DNA from: Hyphomicrobiales bacterium
Lineage (GTDB): Bacteria > Pseudomonadota > Alphaproteobacteria > Rhizobiales > Rhodobiaceae
Direction: 5' to 3'
Assembly: GCA_002869065.1 (NCBI GenBank)
Contig: PKTR01000004.1
Coordinates: forward strand, 62,001 to 126,000
DNA: 64,000 nucleotides
The notes below the pieces were generated by a model. That model saw only the letters and a program-made list of their open reading frames with translations, was not told the origin of the DNA and did not search any database. Made by a program: the position numbers and the translations under genes. This document shows positions 48,409 through 56,680 of the stretch, piece after piece; position 1 is the first letter of the stretch, and every line of letters starts with the position of its first letter.

Positions 48409-49911
48409 CTAGAGCTTGATGCAGACGTTCGACGTCTCGGTGTAGAATTCGAGGCTGTGGACGCCACCCTCGCGGCCGATGCCGGAATGGCCGGAACCGC
48501 CGAACGGCGTGCGCAGGTCGCGCAGGAACCACGAGTTGATCCACAGGATGCCGACATTGAGCTTCGGCGCGATGCGGTGGGCGCGGGTCAGGTTTTCCGT
48601 CCAAAGCGCACCGGCAAGGCCGTAGACCGTGTCATTGGCGAGATTGACCGCCTCTTCCTCGGTGTCGAACGGCATGACGTGGCAGCACGGGCCGAAGATT
48701 TCCTCGCGCAGGATCGGCGTATCCTGGGTGAGGCCCGTCCAGATGGTCGGCTCGATCCATGCACCGTTGTTGAGTTCGTCGCTGCCCATATCCGGCACGC
48801 CGCCGCCGATAACGACATTGGCGCCGAGTTCGGCCGCGAGCTTGTAGTAGCCGCGCACCTTCTCGCGATGCTCCATGCTGATCAGCGGACCCATATTGGT
48901 CTCGGGATCCTCCGGCACGCCGAGCTTCATGACCTCGACGCCCTCTTTCAGCTTGGCGACGAATTCATCGAAGATCGGCCGCTGCACGTAGACGCGCTCG
49001 GTGCCGAGGCAAACCTGGCCGCAATTGGCGAATGCCGAGCGCAGCGTGCCCTCGATCGCCTTTTCCATGTCGCAGTCGGCAAACACGATCGCCGGGTTCT
49101 TGCCGCCCAGTTCGAACGACACATCGCGCACGCCCTTGGCGGCTTCGCGCATGATCGCCTCGCCGGTGCGCGTCTCACCGGTGAAGGTGATCGCGTCAAC
49201 GAGCGGATGCTGGGTAAGGAACTGGCCGGCGGAATCCGGTCCGAAGCCGTGGATGACGTTGTAGACGCCCTGCGGGATGCCGACCTCGTTCATGACTTCA
49301 CCCAAGAGCGTCGCCGTCGACGGGGTCTCTTCCGACGGCTTGACGACAACCGTGTTGCCGCAGGCAAGCGCCGGGCCGACCTTCCAGGTCATCAGCAGAA
49401 GCGGCAGGTTCCACGGGCAGATGACGCCGATGACGCCCTTCGGGCGGCGCAGCGCGTAGTTGATCGCGCCGGTGCCGTCCGGCGTCGGCATGGTGAAGAA
49501 TTCCGAGCCGACATTCTTGATGATGTCGGCGAAGATCTTGAAGTTCGCGGCGCCACGCGGAATGTCGATATGCGACGCCAGCGAGCGCGGCTTGCCGGTG
49601 TCGGCGCATTCGGCTTCGAGGAAGTCCTCGAACCGTTTGTTGATGCCGTCAACAAGCCCGTAGAGCAGATCGACCCGCTCCTGGATGTTGATGCGGCCCC
49701 ACGGACCCGACAGCGCATCGTGCGCGGCACGCACCGCGGCATCGACATCCGCCTTGCCGGCTTCATGCACGAGGCCGAGCAGCCGGCCATCGGTCGGCGA
49801 GCGGTTTTCAAAGGTCTTGCCGGACGAGCCGACGGTGAATTCACCGCCGATGAAGTTGAGACGATCGACGGTAGCCGTACCGCTCGATGCCTTGACGACC
49901 TGCAGGGTCAT
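48409..49911 (-). CDS. dmpC: 2-hydroxymuconic semialdehyde dehydrogenase
   Basis: Oxidises the catechol ring-fission product to 4-oxalocrotonate with NAD+. 500 residues from ATG 49911, preceded by GGAGGAG. Aldehyde dehydrogenase signatures: FELGGKNPAIVF, catalytic Cys in FANCGQVCLGTERV, and EEIFGPCCHVMPF. It belongs to the hydroxymuconic-semialdehyde class by context with the dioxygenase. Confidence 0.93.
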   Translation of the reverse strand: MTLQVVKASSGTATVDRLNFIGGEFTVGSSGKTFENRSPTDGRLLGLVHEAGKADVDAAVRAAHDALSGPWGRINIQERVDLLYGLVDGINKRFEDFLEAECADTGKPRSLASHIDIPRGAANFKIFADIIKNVGSEFFTMPTPDGTGAINYALRRPKGVIGVICPWNLPLLLMTWKVGPALACGNTVVVKPSEETPSTATLLGEVMNEVGIPQGVYNVIHGFGPDSAGQFLTQHPLVDAITFTGETRTGEAIMREAAKGVRDVSFELGGKNPAIVFADCDMEKAIEGTLRSAFANCGQVCLGTERVYVQRPIFDEFVAKLKEGVEVMKLGVPEDPETNMGPLISMEHREKVRGYYKLAAELGANVVIGGGVPDMGSDELNNGAWIEPTIWTGLTQDTPILREEIFGPCCHVMPFDTEEEAVNLANDTVYGLAGALWTENLTRAHRIAPKLNVGILWINSWFLRDLRTPFGGSGHSGIGREGGVHSLEFYTETSNVCIKL

Positions 49912-50027
49912 ATTGGATCTCCTCCAAACGGAATTGTCTGGCCGGCTCGTCACCGGTCGCCGCGGATGCCCCGCACCCGCGTTGTCGAAAGGTCTGGCCG
50001 CGCGGCAGGCGCGGCCCGTTGTCGTGT

Positions 50028-50461
50028 TCAGTTCGCGTCGATGCCGACCGCCGCGAGGCCTGCCAGCGCCGCGCGCTTGTCCTCGTCGGCACTGCCGCCG
50101 GAAACGCCGATGCCGCCGACGAGCACGCCGTCGACACGGATCGGAAGGCCGCCGCCGAAGGCGGAAACGCCCGAGCGCAGCGCGATTCCGTCGCGACGTC
50201 AGATCCCATTCCGCTCAATGCTTCGCCGAGCGTATCGGTCGCCAGCCCGAAACCGGCCGCCGTGCGGGCCTTGTCCTGAGCGATGTTGGCCGACTCCAGG
50301 AACGCGCCCGGCGCTCTCAGAAAAGCGAGCAGATTGCCGCCCTGATCGGCGACGGCGACATTCAACTTGCAGCCGTCATCGAGCCCGGCCCGGATCGCTG
50401 CGGAGACGATCGCCTCCGCAGCCTCGAGGGTCAGCGTCAGTGAGGGTTCGGTGAGGCGCAT
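50028..50461 (-). pseudogene. Frameshifted DUF336 (GlcG/HbpS-like) gene
   Basis: From ATG 50461 (GAAGGAGAGGG upstream) the frame encodes a DUF336 N terminus: LEAAEAIVSAAIRAGLDDG, VADQGGNLLAFLRAPGAF, then DVATES where the frame fails. After a -1 shift the conserved remainder appears: RDGIALRSGVSAFGGGLPI and VGGIGVSGGSADEDK, ending at TGA 50028-50030. Adding one base between 50195 and 50196 restores DV-RDGIALRSG. The gene is either inactivated by a 1-base deletion or a sequencing error. Intact relatives bind haem or small molecules and often accompany meta-cleavage genes. Confidence 0.85.
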
Positions 50462-50481
50462 GGCCCTGCCCTCTCCTTCGA

Positions 50482-51426
50482 TCAGGTGTAGACCGAGGTG
50501 AACGCGCCGGCTTCCTCGCCGGTGTGATAGAAGATGCCGCGCCACAGCTGATCCTCGGACCAGGTGATCACCGGCATGTCCGGCTGGGCCAGATAGCCAA
50601 GGCCGGCGAAGGTCTCGATGCGATTGCCCGACGGGTCGAAGCAGTAGATCGTGTAGCCGCGGGTGATGCCGTGGCGCTGCGGGGTGACGTCCATCTTGAC
50701 GTTGTTCATCGCCATGACGTCGGCCGCCTTCAGCACGTCGTTCCATTCGTCGAGGAAGAACGCGACGTGGTGCAGACCCATCACCGGACCGCCGACGAAG
50801 GCGAGATCGTGCGGGGTCGAGGTGCGGAACAGCCAGACGGCGGCGTTGATTTCCTGATTGGGGCCGACCGCAACGCGCTCGCTCATGTGGAAATCGAGCA
50901 CCTTCATCATGAAGTCGGTCGATTCCTTGACCTTGTCGATGCCCTTTTCCGGGTCGAGTTCGCACATCAGCAGCGCATGGTCGAGCCAGTGCGCGCCGGC
51001 ACCCTTCTTGTCCGTCGGCCACGGCGCCGGATTGGTCGTGCCAACCGACTTACCGACGACTTCCTTCTTGGCATAAAGGTAGAACTCATGGCCGCTCGGC
51101 AGGTTGAACTTCAGCGCGCGGCCGGTGTCGCGCAGGGTGCCCGCCGGCACTTCCTCAACGGCAACGCCATAGTCGGCGATGCGCTGCTTGAACTCATCGA
51201 GGTCGGAGTCCTTCTCGACCTTGTAGGCGATGTGGTTCATGCCGGCGCGATCGGACTGCGTCAGGATGACGGAGTACTTGTCCCATTCATCCCAGCCCTT
51301 GAGGTAGTAGTTGCCCGCATCGTCAACGTCGGTGCGGATCAGTCCGAGCACGTTCTCGTAGTAGTTCAGGGCCTCATCCATGTCCAAGACACGGAGATTG
51401 ATATGCCCGATGCGCATCACTCCCAT
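50482..51426 (-). CDS. dmpB: Catechol 2,3-dioxygenase, type I extradiol
   Basis: Cleaves catechol with O2 next to the two hydroxyls to 2-hydroxymuconic semialdehyde. 314 residues, the XylE/DmpB length, two vicinal-oxygen-chelate repeats. Iron ligands are visible: His in [11 protein letters not shown], His in [11 protein letters not shown], Glu in [14 protein letters not shown] precedes the ATG. Second gene of the operon after the ferredoxin that is expected to keep the iron reduced. Confidence 0.95.
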   Translation of the reverse strand: MGVMRIGHINLRVLDMDEALNYYENVLGLIRTDVDDAGNYYLKGWDEWDKYSVILTQSDRAGMNHIAYKVEKDSDLDEFKQRIADYGVAVEEVPAGTLRDTGRALKFNLPSGHEFYLYAKKEVVGKSVGTTNPAPWPTDKKGAGAHWLDHALLMCELDPEKGIDKVKESTDFMMKVLDFHMSERVAVGPNQEINAAVWLFRTSTPHDLAFVGGPVMGLHHVAFFLDEWNDVLKAADVMAMNNVKMDVTPQRHGITRGYTIYCFDPSGNRIETFAGLGYLAQPDMPVITWSEDQLWRGIFYHTGEEAGAFTSVYT

Positions 51427-51474
51427 GGGTGTTTCTCCTTTACGAGGGCGGTTTTTGTCTCGTCGTTCCTGCTA

Positions 51475-51813
51475 TCAGACCAGGCCGTATTTCTTTGGTT
51501 TGGTCAGTGCCTTTTTCAGCTTGCCGATCACCGAGACCTCGAGATCCGAGGTCGGCAGCGCCCGGCAGGCGAGAATGATTCCGTCGCGTTCTTCGGCTTC
51601 GCTGATATGGGCGCGGCTCATCGGCAACGTCGTGTAGGTGCCGCGCGTCACCTTGACCTTGCACACGCCGCAACCGCCGCCGTGGCACCCTGAAGGGATG
51701 CCCTTGCGGCCAAGCGAAACCATCGCGCCGAGAAGATGCTGGGAAGCCGAGCAACGATATTGTTCGCCGGTCTCAAGGATGGTGACCTCGAAATGCGGAC
51801 CGACGGCGAACAT
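51475..51813 (-). CDS. dmpQ: Plant-type [2Fe-2S] ferredoxin (XylT/DmpQ type)
   Basis: 112 residues from ATG 51813. Cluster ligands are in SGCHGGGCGVCKV plus ACRALP. In Pseudomonas the homologous XylT reactivates catechol 2,3-dioxygenase after oxidation of its iron by substrate analogues. First gene of the meta-cleavage operon, with the promoter region and a 16-bp palindrome upstream. Confidence 0.93.
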   Translation of the reverse strand: MFAVGPHFEVTILETGEQYRCSASQHLLGAMVSLGRKGIPSGCHGGGCGVCKVKVTRGTYTTLPMSRAHISEAEERDGIILACRALPTSDLEVSVIGKLKKALTKPKKYGLV

Positions 51814-52269
51814 CGTCCCTCTCCTCACCCGTGGCAGGCCGCGACAAGCCGCAGGCCGAAAGGCCGCGCTTGAACATACGGATGCCAATTCGTGGAAGTG
51901 CCGGGGATGACGCGCGCGGAGCCAGGCATTTCTGCCATTGCCGCTTCGAACTGGAGCGAACCTTGCTGCATCGCGCTGGCTCCGTTTCATCCCTGTTTCT
52001 GCCGCTTCTTGTTGTGTCGGCTAGTGACCGACCTCGCATGCGGCTGTGGTTGGCAGTGTGATACGGCGTAAAATTTCGGCGGTCAATCAAAATCTCGAGA
52101 TTTTATATTTTTCCCAAAACATATTCACTTTATCGAAATTCACATCGGGTAGGCTTTCTGTTATGAAAGCACACGGACACCGTGCATCGCGAAACCTCGA
52201 TTCCGGTGAAAAACCTAGGCAACGCGGACATTTGGCCGCGAACGGCTTTTGCGAGACGACAGAAACGGC
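51814..52269. promoter_or_regulatory. Divergent promoter region of meta-cleavage operon and gntR
   Basis: 456 gene-free bases, AT-rich around 52080-52160, between the dmpQ start and the GntR gene. It must carry both promoters. The clearest element is the palindrome at 52089-52104. Confidence 0.5.
52089..52104. promoter_or_regulatory. 16-bp perfect palindrome, candidate GntR operator
   Basis: AAAATCTCGAGATTTT is identical on both strands. It lies in the divergent intergenic region next to the FCD-type GntR gene, the usual place for an autoregulated operator. Confidence 0.55.
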
Positions 52270-53007
52270 ATGGCACAGAGCATCACCATCGACGCGACGG
52301 CGGCACGCCAGGACGACCTGGAAGAAGAGCGTCGCTCAGCGCGAACCCTGGTCGACTTTGCCTACAAAAGGCTGCGCCGGGACATTCTCTGCGGTGCGCT
52401 GAAGCCGGGCGCCAAGCTGCGCGTCGAGCATCTGAAAAACGACTATGGCGTCGGCGCCGGCACGCTGCGCGAAGCGCTCTCGCTGCTGTTGTCGGATGCC
52501 TTGGTGACCTCGGAAGGCCAGCGCGGATTCCGCGTCGCCCCGATCTCCATGGACGATCTGCGCGACGTCACGCGCGTGCGCACGCTGATGGAAGTGACCG
52601 CCCTTCGCGAGTCTATCGAGAATGGCGATGACGACTGGGAAGCCGAGCTTGTCGCCGCCTATCATCGTCTGTCGAAGGTGGAAGAGCGGATGGACGAACA
52701 CCGCCGCGCGCTCTCCGACGACTGGGAGGAGCGCAACCGCGGCTTCCACGAAGCGCTCGTCGCGGCCTCGAAGTCGAACTGGCTGTTCCGCCTGCGCGAG
52801 ATGCTCTACCAGCAGTCCGAGCGCTACCGCCGGCTTGCGCTGGTCGAAAACCCGGTGCCGCGCGATGTCCACGCCGAGCACAAGGCGATCTTCGAAGCCG
52901 CCCTTGCCCGCGATGCCGACGAGGCGTGCCGGCTGATGACCGACCACATCGAGCGCACCTTCGAAGCGGTGTCATCGCTCGACACGGGCGAAACCGGCGA
53001 CGCCTGA
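52270..53007 (+). CDS. GntR-family regulator, FCD subfamily
   Basis: 245 residues from ATG 52270; an upstream TTG in frame is not needed. N-terminal winged helix (residues about 25-90) with LKNDYGVGAGTLREALSLL, then the all-helical FCD domain with metal/ligand His residues (YHRLSKVEERMDEH, RGFHEALVAAS, DVHAEHKAIFEAAL, MTDHIERTF). Divergent from the meta-cleavage operon, which it most likely controls in response to a pathway acid. Confidence 0.9.
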   Translation: MAQSITIDATAARQDDLEEERRSARTLVDFAYKRLRRDILCGALKPGAKLRVEHLKNDYGVGAGTLREALSLLLSDALVTSEGQRGFRVAPISMDDLRDVTRVRTLMEVTALRESIENGDDDWEAELVAAYHRLSKVEERMDEHRRALSDDWEERNRGFHEALVAASKSNWLFRLREMLYQQSERYRRLALVENPVPRDVHAEHKAIFEAALARDADEACRLMTDHIERTFEAVSSLDTGETGDA

Positions 53008-53066
53008 AATTCCCGAGTTTTATGAAGTATGTGGCGCGGGCGGAAAGACTGCCGCCCGCCTCTGAC

Positions 53067-53417
53067 CTACTTGCCGAAGATCTCGGCGTAGCGCTCGGGC
53101 TTGAAGCCGAGCTCGATGGTGCCGCCCGTTTCGACAATCGGCCGCTTGATCATCGACGGCTTGTCGAGCATCAGCGCAATCGCCTTGGCCTCATCGAGAT
53201 CGGCCTTCGCCTCGTCCGGCAACTTGCGGAACGTCATGCCGGCACGGTTGATCACCTTCTCCCAACCGGCAGAAGCGCACCAGCGCTCCAGGTCAGCCTT
53301 CTCGGCTCCGGCCTTCTTGTAGTCGTGGAAGAGGTAGTCGACGCCGTTGGCCTCAAGCCAGTCGAACGCCTTCTTCATCGTGCCGCAATTCTTGATGCCG
53401 TAGATCGTGACCGTCAC
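53067..53417 (-). CDS. ArsC/Spx/YffB-family thioredoxin-like protein
   Basis: 116 residues from GTG 53417 (GGGAG upstream). Thioredoxin-like fold of the ArsC-Spx group: VTIYGIKNCGTMKKAFDWLE with a single Cys in NCGTM (no CXXC), a later Arg region SMIKRPIVE, closest to E. coli YffB. Arsenate reductase activity is not assured. It separates the gntR gene from the acetate kinase operon and is not obviously part of either. Confidence 0.83.
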   Translation of the reverse strand: MTVTIYGIKNCGTMKKAFDWLEANGVDYLFHDYKKAGAEKADLERWCASAGWEKVINRAGMTFRKLPDEAKADLDEAKAIALMLDKPSMIKRPIVETGGTIELGFKPERYAEIFGK

Positions 53418-53565
53418 GGTTCCGCTCCCGCAAAACGCCCCCAAGCCGCGCCGATCAAAACACTGCGTGTCCCGGCCGCTTTCCCATTCGATTGTTTCTT
53501 AGGCTGCGGGACCGCAGGAAATCAATCGCCTTGAATAACGGACACCCCGCTTCGCCGCGCTGCAA

Positions 53566-54714
53566 TCAGACGGCATCGCCCGTGGCCAGAGCGTTTCGCG
53601 CGATGGTGACTTCTTCGTCCGCGGGCACGATCCATGCCGTCACCGGCGACAGCCGGATATGAAGCTGGAGATCCCCGCGGATATTCGCAGCCCTGTCGAG
53701 ATACACACCCGCCCATCCGAGCGCGTCTACGATCCGGGCGCGGATCTTCACGTCGTTCTCACCAATACCGCCAGTGAACGCCACAGCGTCGAGACCGCCC
53801 ATAGCTGAAATCATCGAGCCGGCGTGCCGCACGCCCCAATAACAGAAATGTTCGACCGCGAAGCAGCACTCGGCGCTGACATTTCTCTGCAGGGCAAGCA
53901 TGTCCGCCGTCCCGCCGAGCGCCTTGAGGCCGCTTTCATGGTTGAGGAGCCGGGCAGCGCCTTCGATTCCGTGCTCTTCCACCAGACGCAGCACGGCGTT
54001 TCCGTCAATCCCACCGCACCGGGTTCCCATGGTCAACCCGTCCAGCGGGGAATAGCCCATGGTGGTTGCAACCGACATTCCGTCTTTGATCGCGCACAGG
54101 CTCGCACCATTTCCGAGGTGCATCGCCAGCAGCCGCCGCGGCAGAGGTTGCCCGCTGAGTTTGGGCAGACGTTCGACGAGCCCCGAATAGGAAATGCCAT
54201 GGAACCCATAGCGGCGAATGCCCTTGGCGTCTTCGCTGGCCGGAATTGCATAGCGCAACGCCACATCCGGGTTGGTCGCATGAAATGCCGTATCGAAGGT
54301 CGCGAATTGCGGCAGGTCCGGTGCGATCGCCGCGATCGCGCGTATCAGCGCCAGATTGTGGGGATTGTGCAGCGGTGCGAGCGGTACGCAGGCCTCGATG
54401 GCCGCGATGACATCGGGCGTCACCCTGCAGGGTGCCACCAGATCGCGCCCGCCATGAACGACACGATGTGCGGCGCCGGCAATGGCATCAAAGCGGACGC
54501 CATTGCGCAAAAGCCCGGCGAGCAACGCTTTCACAGCGCTGGCATGATCGGGAACATCGCATTCCGCGCGCTCTTCTCCGATCGTCAGCAGGCCCCCGCT
54601 GCCAATACCGGACACCGAGCCCGACAATATGCGCTCAAGCTGCTGCGAGAACAGCGCGAACTTGATCGACGAAGCGCCCGCATTGAAAACCAGTATGCCA
54701 CCGTGTTCCGTCAT
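53566..54714 (-). CDS. ackA: Acetate kinase
   Basis: Converts acetyl phosphate and ADP to acetate and ATP. 382 residues from ATG 54714. ASKHA-fold motifs: VFNAGASSIKFALF, GAAHRVVHGG, FATFDTAFHAT, AMHLGNGASLCAI, TMGTRCGGIDG and FTGGIGENDVKIR, with DEEVTIA near the end. It directly follows xsc, whose product acetyl phosphate it would consume; most known xsc loci pair with pta instead. Confidence 0.93.
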   Translation of the reverse strand: MTEHGGILVFNAGASSIKFALFSQQLERILSGSVSGIGSGGLLTIGEERAECDVPDHASAVKALLAGLLRNGVRFDAIAGAAHRVVHGGRDLVAPCRVTPDVIAAIEACVPLAPLHNPHNLALIRAIAAIAPDLPQFATFDTAFHATNPDVALRYAIPASEDAKGIRRYGFHGISYSGLVERLPKLSGQPLPRRLLAMHLGNGASLCAIKDGMSVATTMGYSPLDGLTMGTRCGGIDGNAVLRLVEEHGIEGAARLLNHESGLKALGGTADMLALQRNVSAECCFAVEHFCYWGVRHAGSMISAMGGLDAVAFTGGIGENDVKIRARIVDALGWAGVYLDRAANIRGDLQLHIRLSPVTAWIVPADEEVTIARNALATGDAV

Positions 54715-54779
54715 CGCCTGCTTCGACCGTTCTCGAGATCGGGACGGGGCCACTGCCCACGCACGGGCCCCTGTCCGGT

Positions 54780-56549
54780 TCAATCGACCATATCAGCGAT
54801 GTCGATTCCGGCCACGCGGACCGGCTTTTTCATCGCATCGCGGCGGAACGGATCGCCCAGCTCCTGGTTGATCATCGCCTCGATCAACGTCGTCTTGCCG
54901 TGCTTCATCTGGTCTTCGATGGCCTTGTGAAGCGCCGCCGTCAGTTCGTCCATCGTGAAGACCTGGACGCCCTGCAGCCCGCACGCATTGGCGATGCCGG
55001 CATAGGAGACCTGTTCGTCCAGCTCGGTACCGACGAAATTGTCGTCAAACCAGAGCGTCGAATTGCGCTTTTCCGCACCCCACTGATAGTTGCGGAAGAC
55101 GATCTGCGTGATCGGCGGCCACTCACTGCGTCCAATCGCCGTGAGTTCGTTGACGGCAATGCCGAACGCGCCATCACCCGCGAAACCGACGACCGGCACG
55201 TCGGGATGGCCGATCTTGGCGCCGACGATCGCCGGAAGGCCGTAACCGCACGGGCCGAACAGACCAGGCGCCAGATAACGCCGCCCGCCTTCGAAAGACG
55301 GATAGGCGTTGCCGATGGCGCAGTTGTTGCCGATGTCGGAGGAAATGATCGCCTCATTCGGCAGTGCCTGCTGGATCGCCCGCCACGCCATGCGCGGGCT
55401 CATCCAGTCCGGCTTGGCCTTGCGCGCGCGCTCGTTCCAGGTGGTGCCGGGATCGTCTTCCTCGTGATCCATCGACGACAATTGCTGTGCCCAGCGCGAC
55501 CGGGTTTCGGAGATCCGAACCTTGCGCTCCGCGCGGCCCGCATCGCCCGCCGTCGCTGAAAGCTGGGCAAGGATACCGCGCGCCACCTTGGCCGCATCGC
55601 CGACGATGCTGACCGAGACCTTCTTGGTCAGGCCGATACGGTCGGGGTTGATGTCGACCTGGATGATCTTCGCGTTGGCCGGCCAGTATTCGATCCCGTA
55701 TCCCGGCAGCGTAGAAAACGGGTTGAGGCGCGTGCCGAGGCACAGCACCACATCGGCGTCGCGGATCAGTTCCATCGCCGCCTTCGAACCGTTGTAGCCG
55801 AGCGGACCGGCATAAAGCGGATGCGAACCCGGGAAAGCATCATTGTGCTGATAGCCGACGCACACCGGCGCATCGAGGCGCTCGGCGAGCTCCCGGCTGG
55901 CGTCGATACCGCCTTCCGACAACACCGTACCCGCGCCGTTCAGGATGACCGGATTGCTTGCTTCCGAGATCAACTTTGCGGCTTCGGCAATTGAGTTCTC
56001 GCCGCCCGGCGAGCGTTCGAACGCAATCGGATCGGGCAGATCGATGTCGACCACATGGGTCCACATATCACGCGGAATGTTGAGCTGCGCCGGCGCCGAG
56101 GCGAGATGCGCCTTGGAGATCACCCGCGTCAGCACTTCGGCGACGCGCGTCGGATCGCGAACCTCTTCCTGATAGGCCACCATGTCCTCGAACAGCTTCA
56201 TCTGTTCGACTTCCTGGAAGCCGCCCTGCCCGATCGTCTTGTTGGCCGCCTGCGGCGTGACCAGAAGCAGCGGCGTGTGGTTCCAGTACGCCGTCTTGAC
56301 GGCGGTGACGAAGTTGGTGATGCCCGGACCGTTCTGCGCGATCATCATCGACATCTTGCCGGTGACCCGCGTGTAGCCGTCCGCCATCATTCCGGCACTG
56401 CCTTCGTGCGCACAATCCCAGAAGTGGATACCGGCCGCCGGAAACAAGTCGGAAATGGGCATCATGGCCGAGCCGATAATGCCGAACGCATGGCGGATAC
56501 CGTGCCGCTGGAGAACCTTCACGAAGGCCTCTTCGGTTGTCATCTTCAT
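54780..56549 (-). CDS. xsc: Sulfoacetaldehyde acetyltransferase
   Basis: ThDP enzyme that turns sulfoacetaldehyde and phosphate into acetyl phosphate and sulfite, the key desulfonation step for taurine, isethionate and related C2 sulfonates. 589 residues from ATG 56549; N terminus MKMTTEEAFVKVLQRHGI, then GIIGSAMMPISDLFP, AQNGPGITNFVTAVKTAYWN, the central SSMDHEEDDPGT stretch, and the ThDP motif GDGAFGIAVNE...NYQWGAEKRN. The match to characterised Xsc, as I recall it, is very high across the whole length. It follows the TRAP permease gene by 131 bases. Confidence 0.95.
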   Translation of the reverse strand: MKMTTEEAFVKVLQRHGIRHAFGIIGSAMMPISDLFPAAGIHFWDCAHEGSAGMMADGYTRVTGKMSMMIAQNGPGITNFVTAVKTAYWNHTPLLLVTPQAANKTIGQGGFQEVEQMKLFEDMVAYQEEVRDPTRVAEVLTRVISKAHLASAPAQLNIPRDMWTHVVDIDLPDPIAFERSPGGENSIAEAAKLISEASNPVILNGAGTVLSEGGIDASRELAERLDAPVCVGYQHNDAFPGSHPLYAGPLGYNGSKAAMELIRDADVVLCLGTRLNPFSTLPGYGIEYWPANAKIIQVDINPDRIGLTKKVSVSIVGDAAKVARGILAQLSATAGDAGRAERKVRISETRSRWAQQLSSMDHEEDDPGTTWNERARKAKPDWMSPRMAWRAIQQALPNEAIISSDIGNNCAIGNAYPSFEGGRRYLAPGLFGPCGYGLPAIVGAKIGHPDVPVVGFAGDGAFGIAVNELTAIGRSEWPPITQIVFRNYQWGAEKRNSTLWFDDNFVGTELDEQVSYAGIANACGLQGVQVFTMDELTAALHKAIEDQMKHGKTTLIEAMINQELGDPFRRDAMKKPVRVAGIDIADMVD

Positions 56550-56680
56550 AGCAATAGTCCTCTCGTTTTCCGTGTCTCCGGCCTTTCGACCGGCGTATGA
56601 AGTCCCGTGCCGGAACAGCACTGCCGTTCAGGTCGTGGGGTATTCCTGAAATGCTCAGGCGACTGCGGTTGCGGTTTTGA

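Noticed and set aside
47350-50454. Open frame of more than 1000 codons on the plus strand across the meta-cleavage genes
   Set aside because: It is antisense to five well-conserved genes; high GC content makes long shadow frames common. Its translation has no recognisable domain.
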